This document shows, in pieces, positions 44,348-53,361 of a DNA stretch of 64,000 bases (position 1 is its first letter; each line of letters starts with the position of its first letter). The notes below the pieces were generated by a model that worked only from the letters and a program-made list of their open reading frames with translations, was not told the origin of the DNA and searched no databases. The stretch covers positions 1,237,629 through 1,301,628 of the forward strand of contig NZ_FMWM01000002.1 of the NCBI RefSeq assembly GCF_900099555.1, given 5' to 3'. This stretch comes from Peptoniphilus raoultii. GTDB taxonomy: Bacteria; Bacillota; Clostridia; Tissierellales; Peptoniphilaceae. A program made the position numbers and the translations under genes.

Positions 44348-45199
44348 TCAATCTCCTTTTACAATAAAATAATCCTCTAAATTACTATTGACTTCAGTAG
44401 CCCCTTCAATTTTTGGCCCATGATAGCGTACAATCATCCCCCCATCAATTACTTTAATACGTATAATAAAAATATCTTTTCTTAATTCTTCAAAGGTATC
44501 TGTATTAACTGTAATCTCGTATATATTATGAATAGAATCTACCAATTCAGAAACCTTTTTAATGCCACTCACTGCACCGTTGTTTACAAGAATTACTTTC
44601 GAGGTAATAGCATCAATATCGGAGATAATATGTGTAGAAAATAAAATAATTTTTTCACTACTCATCTTACTGATAATGTTGGAAAACCTATTTCTTTCTT
44701 TTGGATCTAATCCTGCTGTTGGCTCATCTAAAACTAGAATGCTCGGATCATTTAATATCGCTTGTGCAATTCCAACTCGACGCTTCATTCCCCCTGAAAA
44801 ACTATACACCTTTTTATCTGCCACATCAGACAAGTTAACAAAATCCAAGACCTCCTCAATTCTCGTTTTTAATTCCTGATTTCTTAATCCTTTAAGCGCT
44901 CCTATGTAAGATAAAAAATCTTTTGCTGTATAGGCAGGATGAACTGAAAACTCTTGCGGAACGTATCCTATTTCATCCCTATACGCATCTTGAATGGACA
45001 TAATATTATTGTCATTCCAAAGAATCTCACCTGTCGAAGGTTTCATTACGTTGGTTATCATACGTAATAGAGTTGTTTTACCAGCTCCATTGTTTCCCAA
45101 GATACCATAAATCCCTTCTGGTATTTGTAAGTTCACCGATTTTAAGGCAACTTTCTTCCCATAATTTTTACCAATATCTTTTAGTTCAACTATATTCAA
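44348..45199 (-). CDS. ABC transporter ATP-binding protein
   Basis: A 283-residue ATPase with GNNGAGKTT (Walker A), YVPQEF (Q-loop), FSGGMKRRVGIAQ (signature) and VLDEPTAGLDP (Walker B). The short C-terminal domain is that of ABC-2 exporters. The longer frame begins with an odd cysteine-rich stretch; AAGGGG lies before TTG at 45199, which I choose. It powers the two following permeases. Confidence 0.9.
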   Translation of the reverse strand: MNIVELKDIGKNYGKKVALKSVNLQIPEGIYGILGNNGAGKTTLLRMITNVMKPSTGEILWNDNNIMSIQDAYRDEIGYVPQEFSVHPAYTAKDFLSYIGALKGLRNQELKTRIEEVLDFVNLSDVADKKVYSFSGGMKRRVGIAQAILNDPSILVLDEPTAGLDPKERNRFSNIISKMSSEKIILFSTHIISDIDAITSKVILVNNGAVSGIKKVSELVDSIHNIYEITVNTDTFEELRKDIFIIRIKVIDGGMIVRYHGPKIEGATEVNSNLEDYFIVKGD

Positions 45200-45363
45200 C
45201 TCTACACACCCCTTTTTATTGCACAATTTAAAAAATTGATAACACAATAAGCATTTCACTAAATATATTTTACCACTAAATCAAATATATTGCATTTTTA
45301 ATGTTTTTCTCAGGCTATACTCCATTAGTAGTATTTATTATCTTTTACTTTATGTTTTAAACC

Positions 45364-45406
45364 ATCCTGTCCACACAACTTCAAATATCTATCCTGTCTA
45401 CACACC
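45364..45406. repeat. Direct repeat in the gap before the ABC operon
   Basis: ATCCTGTCCACACAAC (45364-45379) and ATCCTGTCTACACACC (45391-45406) match in 14 of 16 positions, 27 bases apart. The gap (45260-45526) otherwise holds AT-rich sequence and the rlmD terminator. They could be binding sites or the end of a lost insertion element. Confidence 0.4.
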
Positions 45407-45409
45407 CCT

Positions 45410-45442
<33 letters not shown>

Positions 45443-45458
45443 GTTTTTCTAATAGAAA

Positions 45459-45498
45459 AATGGCTTTTAAGATTTTCTTAAAAATCCTAAAAGCCATT
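45459..45498 (-). terminator. Terminator after rlmD
   Basis: AATGGCTTTTA and TAAAAGCCATT arms, extended inward by GATTTT/AAAATC pairing, with T on the minus strand. Confidence 0.85.
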
Positions 45499-45526
45499 GA
45501 TTTCAGCAGTCTTATAACTTCTTATC

Positions 45527-46807
45527 TTAATTCTTTGACATCAATACTATAGTCTCAACGTGGACGGTATTTGGAAATAGGTCAAACACTTCGGCTTTTT
45601 CTAGCCTATATTTTTCTTTCAATATTCCTAAATCTCTTGCGAGGGTTGCGGGATTGCATGATATATAAACTATTTTTTTATATTCTTTTTTACACAAAAA
45701 TTCAAGCAAATTTTTATCGAGACCTTTTCTAGGCGGGTCTACTAATATTTTATCTGCTCTTATTTTTTCATTTTCTTCTAATTTTTCTAGTATTTCTTCT
45801 GACTTTCCTCTTATAAATCTTGCCTTTAATTTATTTTTTTCTGCGTTTTTTCTGGCATCTTCTATAGCTGAGTCTACTATTTCAACTCCTATAACATTTC
45901 CGCCCCTTTTTGCTATTTCAAGGCTTAAAGTGCCAACTCCGCAATATAGGTCAAAAATCCTTTCTTGGCTACTTACATCTAAATATTCCATAGCTCTTCT
46001 ATATAATTTTGATGCTTGCCCCCTATTAATTTGAAAAAATGATTGGGGTGATAAATTATAGCTTATGTCATTAATTTTATCTTCCAAATATTTATTGCCA
46101 TATATTAAATTAAATTCTTCTCCATAATGAAATTTATTTTTTTTATTTATATTTTCATAAATCGAAACTACATTTGCATCTATTAAATTTCCAATTAACA
46201 GATTAAGCTTTGAAATTCTTTTTTTTGAGGATAAAATTACCATAACTTCATCTCTATAATTTGTCCTAATTCCAAGTGTTTTTAATTCTTTAAGGTTTTT
46301 AAAGCTTCTTAATATTTTTAAAACTTTATTGGCATTGTGGCTTTGCATTAGGCAGTTTTTGATGTCTATTATATCTCTTGAATTTTTTTTATAAAGGCCA
46401 ACTTTTCCATCTCTCACTTGAAATTGCATATTGTTTCTATAGGCAAATCTTTTGGGGCTTTCATTAATATTTTGAGCTTTTTCATGTAAGCCTGCAATTT
46501 TTGAAAAGTTGTTATCAACTCTTTCTTTTTTCCAAGTTAATGTTTTTTGATAATCATATTCCAAAAAATCACAGCCACCACATTCCTCTGAATATGGACA
46601 TGGACTTTCAACTCTAAATTTAGAATTTTTTAATGTTTTTAAAATCTCTCCTTCAAAAAAGTTTTTCTTTTCTTTTGTAACTATATATTCAATTTTATCT
46701 CCAATTATTCCGCCATTTAAAAAAACGGGGACTCCATCTAATTTTGTAATCCCCATAGCTTTATAGTCAAAATCTGAAATTATGCCTGTAAATATTTTAT
46801 TTTCCAT
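45527..46807 (-). CDS. rlmD: 23S rRNA (uracil-5-)-methyltransferase, RlmD/RumA family
   Basis: A 426-residue enzyme. An N-terminal TRAM domain is followed by a cysteine set (SPCPYSEECGGCDF, with a later NCLM) for a 4Fe-4S cluster. The methylase has FDLYCGVGTLSLE, DPPRKGLD and ISCNPATLARD with the catalytic cysteine. It makes 5-methyluridine in 23S rRNA; tRNA-specific relatives cannot be fully excluded. It overlaps the cvfB-like gene by 11 bases. Confidence 0.92.
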   Translation of the reverse strand: MENKIFTGIISDFDYKAMGITKLDGVPVFLNGGIIGDKIEYIVTKEKKNFFEGEILKTLKNSKFRVESPCPYSEECGGCDFLEYDYQKTLTWKKERVDNNFSKIAGLHEKAQNINESPKRFAYRNNMQFQVRDGKVGLYKKNSRDIIDIKNCLMQSHNANKVLKILRSFKNLKELKTLGIRTNYRDEVMVILSSKKRISKLNLLIGNLIDANVVSIYENINKKNKFHYGEEFNLIYGNKYLEDKINDISYNLSPQSFFQINRGQASKLYRRAMEYLDVSSQERIFDLYCGVGTLSLEIAKRGGNVIGVEIVDSAIEDARKNAEKNKLKARFIRGKSEEILEKLEENEKIRADKILVDPPRKGLDKNLLEFLCKKEYKKIVYISCNPATLARDLGILKEKYRLEKAEVFDLFPNTVHVETIVLMSKN

Positions 46808-47624
46808 TGTTTAAAACTGTTTTCCTATCATATAATTCTACAAGTCTTTTTTTGTAAAGTTTACCTAAGGCTCTTTTAAAGGCTGATTTTGAAAGACCTG
46901 TTATTTCTTTTATTTCTTCAGGTCTGGACTTATCACCAAGATATATAATTCCGCTGTTATCCCTTAATAAATCCAAAATTTCGTCAGCATCCGCATCAAT
47001 TTGCTTGTAGGCCTTTTCTCTTAAGGTTAAAGTGATAAATCCATTTTTTAAAATTCTTGCAACTCTCGCCTCAACTTCATCTCCAACAACATAAAGACCT
47101 TTGACTTCTTCTTTTGGGATCATGGCATCGTAAGTATTATCTACTGCAACAAAATATCCGGGCTTACCAATAGAATAAATTATTCCCCTCACCATATCAT
47201 TTACCTTAAATTTATCATTTATTTTTAATTTATCTTTTATGTTCATAGTTAGGGCAAGTCTATCTGATCTGTCGTGATACAAATATAAAAGATATTCTTT
47301 ACCTAAATTTAATCTTCCATAACTTTCTGCAAAGGGTAAAAGAATATCCTTGTCAAGTCCAATGTCAACAAAATATCCGAACTTTGATTTTTCAGAAAGT
47401 TTTAATTTTTTAAGCTGTCCAAGTTCAATATAGGGTTTTTTTCTAGTTGCCCAAATTTCTCCCTTATGGCCATTATAAATAAAGGTCCTAACTTCCTCAC
47501 TTATTTTTACATCCTTAATTTCTTCCTTGTCAATTAAGGCTTCATTTCCATCATCATCAACTAAAATTCCCCTAGAATTTTCTATTTTTTTTAGCCTAAG
47601 ATTTTGAATTTTCCCTAAATCCAT
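46797..47624 (-). CDS. cvfB: S1 RNA-binding protein, CvfB/YitL family
   Basis: A 275-residue protein with three S1-like domains and a C-terminal winged helix (PEEIKEITGLSKSAFKRALG, KLYKKRLVELYD). CvfB of Staphylococcus affects virulence gene expression through RNA binding. It lies in a run of overlapping genes with rlmD and a conserved hypothetical. Confidence 0.88.
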   Translation of the reverse strand: MDLGKIQNLRLKKIENSRGILVDDDGNEALIDKEEIKDVKISEEVRTFIYNGHKGEIWATRKKPYIELGQLKKLKLSEKSKFGYFVDIGLDKDILLPFAESYGRLNLGKEYLLYLYHDRSDRLALTMNIKDKLKINDKFKVNDMVRGIIYSIGKPGYFVAVDNTYDAMIPKEEVKGLYVVGDEVEARVARILKNGFITLTLREKAYKQIDADADEILDLLRDNSGIIYLGDKSRPEEIKEITGLSKSAFKRALGKLYKKRLVELYDRKTVLNNGK

Positions 47625-48190
47625 ACTTTCTCCTCTATTATTTGCTTAGCAAAATAAAAACTATTTTCATATATTTCGTCAATTATTGAATAGTCAACTG
47701 TCATTAAGTAGTCTAAACCATAGTAAACAAAGGTGGGATGACTCATTAAATCTATAAATATTTTTTCAACTTTATTATAATTTCTTAAATCATAATACTT
47801 ACTTAAAAGCATGCCAAATTTAACTGATTCTTCTATTTGTGAATCTCTCATTAAAAGTATTGAAAGTCCAAGAAGCCTATCTTCTGAAAATTCAATTTTT
47901 TGAAGTAGATTTGTTAAAAAAGGATTTTCTGCTTCTAAAGCCCTGTTGCTTTTAAAAAAATCATCAAATTCCTTAAGAGATGATTTTTCATTGGCATAAA
48001 AATTATCTAGGGCATTATTTATTGGTCTTGTTGATATACTATTTATCTTATCCTTTCCGCAAACTATCCTATATTCATATTCCCCATCTGAAAGTTTAAG
48101 GGCCTTTAATCTCTCCCTATCAAAGTTTGTCCTTATTATGTCCTTGTAAATGGAGCTCTGCCTTTTATTTTTAAAATTAAATAATTTCAT
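47615..48190 (-). CDS. Conserved hypothetical protein
   Basis: A 191-residue, mostly helical cytoplasmic protein that I do not recognise. It is Phe/Tyr/Lys-rich and lacks membrane helices. It overlaps cvfB by 10 bases and follows the VanW gene by 8 bases, so it belongs to that operon. The ribosome site is weak. Confidence 0.65.
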   Translation of the reverse strand: MKLFNFKNKRQSSIYKDIIRTNFDRERLKALKLSDGEYEYRIVCGKDKINSISTRPINNALDNFYANEKSSLKEFDDFFKSNRALEAENPFLTNLLQKIEFSEDRLLGLSILLMRDSQIEESVKFGMLLSKYYDLRNYNKVEKIFIDLMSHPTFVYYGLDYLMTVDYSIIDEIYENSFYFAKQIIEEKVWI

Positions 48191-48198
48191 TGAATAAC

Positions 48199-49605
48199 TT
48201 AATCTTCTTCCCTATCTTTATTATCATCTGGATCCCTATCACCTACTAAAACTACCCTATCTTGGGGTGAATAATAGGATTTGGAAATTTCTTCAGTCCT
48301 TATGACTTCATCATTTTTTAAAATCTCCTTAAAAGTTACATAAGAATAACCCTTGGATCCTTTCTTTTCAACAATTGATTCGCCCACTTCCATATCTTCT
48401 GTATATTTTTCCTTGGTTTTTGGTTCAATAACATCCTTTAATTTGGGCACAATATTAACCTGATAATCTCTGTCCACTCCATTTCCAAAAATCATAAAAT
48501 CAAGGTCAGTGCCATTTGCTTTTGCAAGTAAATATATTGGATGCTTAGTATTATTTTTAAAGATTAAATCCTTATAACCACTTGCAACGGCAGCATCTGT
48601 TCCAAGAGGTACATAGGAAATAGGCCTTGTGTGATTTGATCTTTCAATAATTTCCAAGTCGCTTCTTAAAAGAGCATTATATAATGTTGTGGAAACTTGA
48701 CAAATTCCTCCGCCAACTCCCCTATCAAATTCTCCATTAACAATAACTCCAGCCGTTTTAAAACCAGTTTCTTCTGTAATTTCACCAATGGTTTTGTTAA
48801 AGGAAACTTCTTCACCTGACCTTACAAGCTTGCCATTAAAAAATGAAGCACCTTTGGCAATATTATCCTTTCTATTTTGTTCTGATTTTTCATAGTTAGT
48901 AGAAAATTCACCAATAAGTTTGTCAATTCCGCCAAAATCTGTACTCATAACCTTTGGTTCAATTTTATAAATGGGAAGCTTTATTTCTCCACCCTCTAAA
49001 AGATTATCTTTAATTAAATTTAAGGTTTCAGATTTTTCTAAGTATCTTCCAGGAACTTCCTTAACTATTTCAATGGTTTTTTCAGGACTTACAAAAAGGG
49101 CAGCATCTTGAGCTTTTACATAAATTTTTTCCTGCAAGTCTTCCACAAGTTTTTCAGTTTTATCATGATCATAACTTTCTTCAAGTTTAATATTTACCGG
49201 CTTTAAATTTCCAACTGATACTCTAAAAAAATTATTTAATTTACTATCTGATCTTCCTTGGTTGTAAGCCTCTTCTATTGCTTTTTCATAGTTAAGACTA
49301 TAGCCAAAATCGCTTATAGGATATACATAGACATTTTCGCCATCTATAAATTTCAAATCCCTTGTAGCAATTATTTCATCACCCTTGGATTTAATTAAAT
49401 CATAGGCTTCTGCCTTTGACAAATTTGTAAGTTTTATGCCTGAAACCTTAACCCCACTATAAATAACGTCCTTTCTCTTTTGTGAGGCATAGGAAATAAT
49501 AAGCAAAATTCCAACAAAGACAAGAATTATAAGACCAATATGAAGTTTTTTATTAGTTTTAACTTTTGACTTCGACTTATTAGATAAAGATTTAGTCTTT
49601 TCCAT
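48199..49605 (-). CDS. VanW family protein
   Basis: A 468-residue membrane-anchored protein: basic start, one membrane helix (about 24-42), a PG_binding_4 domain (60-200), then the VanW core with VRSGEEVSFN, GVGGGICQVSTTLY and RSNHTRPISYVPLGTDAAV. The C-terminal tail is acidic. VanW proteins are exposed at the cell wall and of unknown activity, possibly involved in peptidoglycan binding. Confidence 0.93.
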   Translation of the reverse strand: MEKTKSLSNKSKSKVKTNKKLHIGLIILVFVGILLIISYASQKRKDVIYSGVKVSGIKLTNLSKAEAYDLIKSKGDEIIATRDLKFIDGENVYVYPISDFGYSLNYEKAIEEAYNQGRSDSKLNNFFRVSVGNLKPVNIKLEESYDHDKTEKLVEDLQEKIYVKAQDAALFVSPEKTIEIVKEVPGRYLEKSETLNLIKDNLLEGGEIKLPIYKIEPKVMSTDFGGIDKLIGEFSTNYEKSEQNRKDNIAKGASFFNGKLVRSGEEVSFNKTIGEITEETGFKTAGVIVNGEFDRGVGGGICQVSTTLYNALLRSDLEIIERSNHTRPISYVPLGTDAAVASGYKDLIFKNNTKHPIYLLAKANGTDLDFMIFGNGVDRDYQVNIVPKLKDVIEPKTKEKYTEDMEVGESIVEKKGSKGYSYVTFKEILKNDEVIRTEEISKSYYSPQDRVVLVGDRDPDDNKDREED

Positions 49606-50243
49606 TAATTCTCCTTATAATATCGGCACAAATCTGTTAATGGACAGATTTGACACTTAGCTATTCTTGCAGAGCAAATTCTCCTGCCATGAAAAATAAA
49701 TAAATGATGGGCCTTTGACCATCTTTCTTTTTTTATTTTCTTGCAAAGGTAAATTTCAGTATCCTCAGGAGTCTTTTCTGCAACAATTCCAATTCTATTA
49801 GTTACCCGAAAAACATGAGTATCCACTGCTAAGGCAGGAACATTAAAGGCATTTGAAAGAACAACATTTGCCGTCTTTCTTCCAACACCTGGAAGTCTTA
49901 CAAGGTCTTCAAAATTTCCAGGCACCTCGCCCCCATATTTGTCCATTAAAACTCTAGATGTTTCAATTATATTTTTGGCCTTGTTCCTATAAAATCCAGC
50001 AGATTTAATTAGACCTTCAAGCTTTTCTTGGGGCATTTTATAAAAATCACAAGGCTTATTATATCCTTTAAAAAGCTCTTCTGTTATCTTATTTACTCTT
50101 ACATCAGTACATTGGGCTGACAAAATAGTTGCAAGTAAAAGTTCAAAAGGGCTTTTATAATCAAGCTGACAATGAGCGTCTGGATAAGTATTTTCCAAAA
50201 TATCTAAACACAGGTCAGTTTCTTTTTTATTTAATAATTTTAT
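49605..50243 (-). CDS. nth: Endonuclease III
   Basis: A DNA glycosylase/AP lyase for oxidised pyrimidines. LPGVGRKTANVV carries the catalytic lysine, VDTHVFRV the aspartate, and C-x6-C-x2-C-x5-C near the end holds the 4Fe-4S cluster. The first standard start in frame is TTG at 50198 without a ribosome site, which would remove the first helix. The frame stays open 15 codons further to ATA at 50243 behind AGGTGATCTT, giving a normal 212-residue protein (IKLLNKKETDLCLDILENTY). I take this as the likelier start. Confidence 0.88.
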   Translation of the reverse strand: MKLLNKKETDLCLDILENTYPDAHCQLDYKSPFELLLATILSAQCTDVRVNKITEELFKGYNKPCDFYKMPQEKLEGLIKSAGFYRNKAKNIIETSRVLMDKYGGEVPGNFEDLVRLPGVGRKTANVVLSNAFNVPALAVDTHVFRVTNRIGIVAEKTPEDTEIYLCKKIKKERWSKAHHLFIFHGRRICSARIAKCQICPLTDLCRYYKEN

Positions 50244-50255
50244 AAGATCACCTGC

Positions 50256-50537
50256 TTACAAAATTTCAGATTCTATATTTAAAATTTCTAAATCATAATT
50301 AGATAAAATAAATTTTATAAGGGTCTCTTTTGTGCTATCAATAACTTTTTTGTCGTTTGAAAGGCAGGCAAAAGAAACAATACTCTTTTGCCATTTATCA
50401 TTTTCGCCAGTTTCAGCTATAGATATATTAAATTTATTTTTACTTTTATTTATTAAAGATTTTATAACTGATCTTTTTTCTTTAAGAGAATTTACATTGT
50501 AAATATATAAATCTAAAGTACAAATTCCAACATTCAT
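50256..50537 (-). CDS. DUF503 family protein
   Basis: A 93-residue protein of the DUF503 (YlxP) family: LDLYIYNVNSLKEKRSVIKSL at the start is its hallmark. YlxP genes usually lie near ribosome-maturation genes. ATG is only 6 bases after a -10 box, so the mRNA seems to lack a leader. Stop is 12 bases before the nth start. Confidence 0.85.
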   Translation of the reverse strand: MNVGICTLDLYIYNVNSLKEKRSVIKSLINKSKNKFNISIAETGENDKWQKSIVSFACLSNDKKVIDSTKETLIKFILSNYDLEILNIESEIL

Positions 50538-50553
50538 AGCTTAATTATAACAT
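50538..50553 (-). promoter_or_regulatory. Extended -10 promoter of DUF503, leaderless
   Basis: TGT-TATAAT (the -10 at 50544-50549) with only a weak -35. The first transcribed base should be at or next to the A of the start codon at 50537. Confidence 0.55.
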
Positions 50554-50676
50554 AAGTTCTTTATTTTACATAATCATAAAGTTATTTGTATAAAATAATA
50601 AAAAAGTGCCTATAAAATTTATAAGCACTAAATTTAATTAATATTCTTAAGATAATCTCACTATAATATTATGCAA

Positions 50677-50793
50677 TTATTTTTTTAAATATTTAATTAG
50701 GGCAAGTATTACAAGTATTCCAATTGTAAGTAGAATTAGGTATGCCACCAATGACAAAGCCAATGGTAAAAACATAAAAAATGTTTTTTTCAA
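50677..50793 (-). CDS. Small membrane protein, 38 aa, TTG start
   Basis: AAGGAG, 8 bases, then TTG opens a 38-codon frame: KKTFFMFLPLALSLVAYLI, then LLTIGILVILALIKYLKK. It is one or two membrane helices flanked by lysines. It lies in a 293-base gap otherwise without genes. It might be a small regulatory membrane peptide; function unknown. Confidence 0.5.
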   Translation of the reverse strand: MKKTFFMFLPLALSLVAYLILLTIGILVILALIKYLKK

Positions 50794-50830
50794 TTAAATA
50801 ACTCCTTCCTAAAATTTGAAAATTAAATAA

Positions 50831-51322
50831 TTAATTTTCATAAAAATCTCTGATTTTTTGGTTGTAATTTTGTCTTTCTTTATTAATTTTTCTTCTTTCC
50901 TCGTAGCCAACAATTAAAAGTTTTTCTTCTTCTGTTTCAGGAATTATTTCAGGCAGTTCTCCTTTTTTTGCTTCCTTGGCCTTAAATGTTAGAAAACAAA
51001 TGCAGGCAAGATTTTTTTCACCTGTAAGGGGTTTTTCAACAAATATTTTTGTAAAAATTTCTATTGATGTATTACCAACTCCAGAAACCATTGATTCAGC
51101 ATGAAGAAAATCTCCTAAAAATAAGGGTCTAATGAACTGAACCGTGTCAACAGAAATTGTTGCAACAGGCCCCCTGATGTGTCTTGTTGCACATTGACCA
51201 GAGCAATGGTCGCAAATATCAATAATTTTTGGGCCATACATAGAGCCGCCAGTGTTTAAATCACCAGCCATAACTCCATAATCATAATAAACTTTTGACT
51301 CGCTTACTGTTTTTTTACTCAT
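50831..51322 (-). CDS. Hotdog-fold acyl-CoA thioesterase
   Basis: A 163-residue YciA/BFIT-like thioesterase: MAGDLNTGGSMYGPKIIDICD with the active-site Asn/Asp region, TISVDTVQFIRPLFLGDF, and VSGVGNTSIEIF. It hydrolyses acyl-CoA esters. It overlaps psuG by 8 bases, though no link to pseudouridine metabolism is known. Confidence 0.9.
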   Translation of the reverse strand: MSKKTVSESKVYYDYGVMAGDLNTGGSMYGPKIIDICDHCSGQCATRHIRGPVATISVDTVQFIRPLFLGDFLHAESMVSGVGNTSIEIFTKIFVEKPLTGEKNLACICFLTFKAKEAKKGELPEIIPETEEEKLLIVGYEERRKINKERQNYNQKIRDFYEN

Positions 51323-52241
51323 AAATATACTTTGCTACCTCCGCACCGATTTTTGCATTATTTTTAACTAGAGCAATATTTGCTTCAAGTGATTTTCCCT
51401 TTGTTTCTTCTAAAACTTTTGAAAGTAAATATGGTGTAGTTTCCTTGCCATGAATTCCCTTTTCTTCCGCTTCTTTTAAAGCATCTTCAATTGCCTTGTC
51501 GATTGCTTGCTCATCCATAGAATCCTCATCAGGAATTGGATTTGCAAGTAAAATTCCGCCCTTAATATCTAAATTCCATTTTGCTTTAGCAATTTCCGCA
51601 GCTTCTTTAGGATCGTTAATTTTATAATCTACCTTAAATTGACTTGATTTTGTGAAGAATGCCGGCATTTTTTCAGTTTTATATCCTAAAACTGAAACTC
51701 CTTTTGTTTCCAAATATTCAAGAGTTAGCCCAATATCTAATATTGATTTGCATCCAGCACATACAATCATAATATCATTTGCTGCCAGTTCTTCAAGGTC
51801 TCTCGAAATGTCAAATGTCTTTTCAGCACCCCTATGAACTCCGCCAATTCCTCCAGTTACAAAAATTTTAATCCCTGCCAAACGGCTTACGATAATTGTG
51901 GAGGCAACAGTTGTACCACCATTTAATTTGTTGGCAATAATATAGGGAATGTCTCTACTTGAAGTCTTAATAATTCCCTTAGAACTTGCCATAAACTCTA
52001 ACTCTTCTTCACTTAAGCCAACTTTAATTTTTCCATTAATTATGGCAGTTGTTGCTGGTACAGCACCTGCCTTTCTAATAATATCTTCACAGGCTTTAGC
52101 TGTTTCCAAATTTTTTGGATAGGGCATACCATGAGAGATTATTGTAGATTCTAAGGCAACAATTGGCTTGTTTTCTTTTTTTGCTTTTTTTACTTCATCT
52201 GAAAACTCAAGATATTTTTCATAATTTTTATTTATTGTCAT
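51315..52241 (-). CDS. psuG: Pseudouridine-5'-phosphate glycosidase
   Basis: A 308-residue PsuG: ALESTIISHGMPYP (29-42), GKIKVGLS, FVTGGIGGVHRGAEKTFDIS and LANPIPDEDSMD are family motifs. It splits pseudouridine 5'-phosphate into uracil and ribose 5-phosphate. It overlaps the kinase gene by 14 bases, and the two form a salvage pathway. Confidence 0.95.
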   Translation of the reverse strand: MTINKNYEKYLEFSDEVKKAKKENKPIVALESTIISHGMPYPKNLETAKACEDIIRKAGAVPATTAIINGKIKVGLSEEELEFMASSKGIIKTSSRDIPYIIANKLNGGTTVASTIIVSRLAGIKIFVTGGIGGVHRGAEKTFDISRDLEELAANDIMIVCAGCKSILDIGLTLEYLETKGVSVLGYKTEKMPAFFTKSSQFKVDYKINDPKEAAEIAKAKWNLDIKGGILLANPIPDEDSMDEQAIDKAIEDALKEAEEKGIHGKETTPYLLSKVLEETKGKSLEANIALVKNNAKIGAEVAKYIYE

Positions 52242-53280
52242 ACATTTCTCCTTCTATATTTTTAATATTAAATTCTTCCGAACTTGCATCTATGGATTTT
52301 AAGGCTATTCTTGCAGCAGCAGAAGCAAATGCAAGTCTATTTTTTAATTCCATGTTATTAAAAAGCCCATAGGCATATCCTGCCATAAAGGCGTCTCCAG
52401 CTCCTGATGCACTTTTTACCTTGCAAGGTCTTGCCTTTTCAAAATAGAAATAATCATCCTGAAAATACATGGCACCTTTTTTACCCATAGAAATCACAAG
52501 ACTTTTTAAACCCTTATCAATTAGCTTTTTGCCTATTTCAACAGGATCTGTAATATTTTCAGCCAATAAAATTTGGGCTTCATATTGGTTAACTTTTAAA
52601 AATTTAATTTTCTCAAGTAGTCCCTTTAATTTCACAACTTTTGCAGTTGAAACTCCATCTATTAAAAAATCTCCATTAAAATTATTAAGAATAAAATTTA
52701 GGGCATCTTCAGTTAAATTTGTATCCAAAATTGTGAACTGAGAATTTTCAATAATTTCTCTCTTACTTGCCAAAAATTTTGGGTCAATCTTTTTAATAAG
52801 GTCCATATCTGAAATAGCAAGTGCCATATCACGGTTTTCATCTAAAATTGCAAGATACTGAGATGTATTTTCGTTAAAAAAAACTAAATTTGATGTATCA
52901 ACATTTAAAGATCTTAAATGACCTTCAATTAAATCTCCCCAGTTATCTGTCCCAAGGGCCGAAATAAATGATGTCTTTATTTCAAGCCTTGCTAAATCTT
53001 CACAAATATTTCTGGCAACGCCGCCCATACAATTTGAAATTTTTCCAGGATTTGAATCTTTAGCTACAAGATTATTTGTGCTTGCTCCTGAAATATCAAT
53101 ATTGCAAGCCCCAACAACTGTTACATACTTTCCAGTCTTTAAATTATTTTGACTTTCTAGTTTTTCAATTTCTCTTACAACAATTTTAGGGCTAATATTT
53201 AACCTTCCAGCAATTTCTTCCTTAGTTATAAATGGATTATTTATTAATAAATCTACTATATTTCTTCCTATTGGAGTCAT
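52228..53280 (-). CDS. psuK: Pseudouridine kinase with N-terminal helix-turn-helix
   Basis: A 350-residue PfkB-family kinase. Residues 1-50 are a winged helix (IVDLLINNPFITKEEIAGRLNI). The kinase has GGVARNICEDLARL and the C-terminal SASGAGDAFMAGYAYG with the catalytic aspartate. It phosphorylates pseudouridine for PsuG. The extra DNA-binding domain and a palindrome at the promoter suggest that the kinase also controls its operon. Confidence 0.92.
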   Translation of the reverse strand: MTPIGRNIVDLLINNPFITKEEIAGRLNISPKIVVREIEKLESQNNLKTGKYVTVVGACNIDISGASTNNLVAKDSNPGKISNCMGGVARNICEDLARLEIKTSFISALGTDNWGDLIEGHLRSLNVDTSNLVFFNENTSQYLAILDENRDMALAISDMDLIKKIDPKFLASKREIIENSQFTILDTNLTEDALNFILNNFNGDFLIDGVSTAKVVKLKGLLEKIKFLKVNQYEAQILLAENITDPVEIGKKLIDKGLKSLVISMGKKGAMYFQDDYFYFEKARPCKVKSASGAGDAFMAGYAYGLFNNMELKNRLAFASAAARIALKSIDASSEEFNIKNIEGEMYDNK

Positions 53281-53292
53281 AATAAATCCTCC

Positions 53293-53336
53293 TAATCATT
53301 TGATTAAATATTATTGAAAATATGAAATTTTGTCAA
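53293..53336 (-). promoter_or_regulatory. psuK-psuG promoter with palindrome
   Basis: TTGACA (53331-53336) and TAATAT (53308-53313), 17 bases apart on the minus strand; a perfect TAATCA-AA-TGATTA (53293-53306) lies at the transcription start. Confidence 0.72.
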
Positions 53337-53341
53337 CAAAA

Positions 53342-53361
53342 ATAGGCACTTTCATGCCTAT
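53342..53361 (-). terminator. Terminator after thymidine kinase
   Basis: ATAGGCA and TGCCTAT arms with a 6-base loop, followed on the minus strand by TTTTTG. It overlaps the stop codon of tdk and precedes the psu promoter. Confidence 0.75.
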
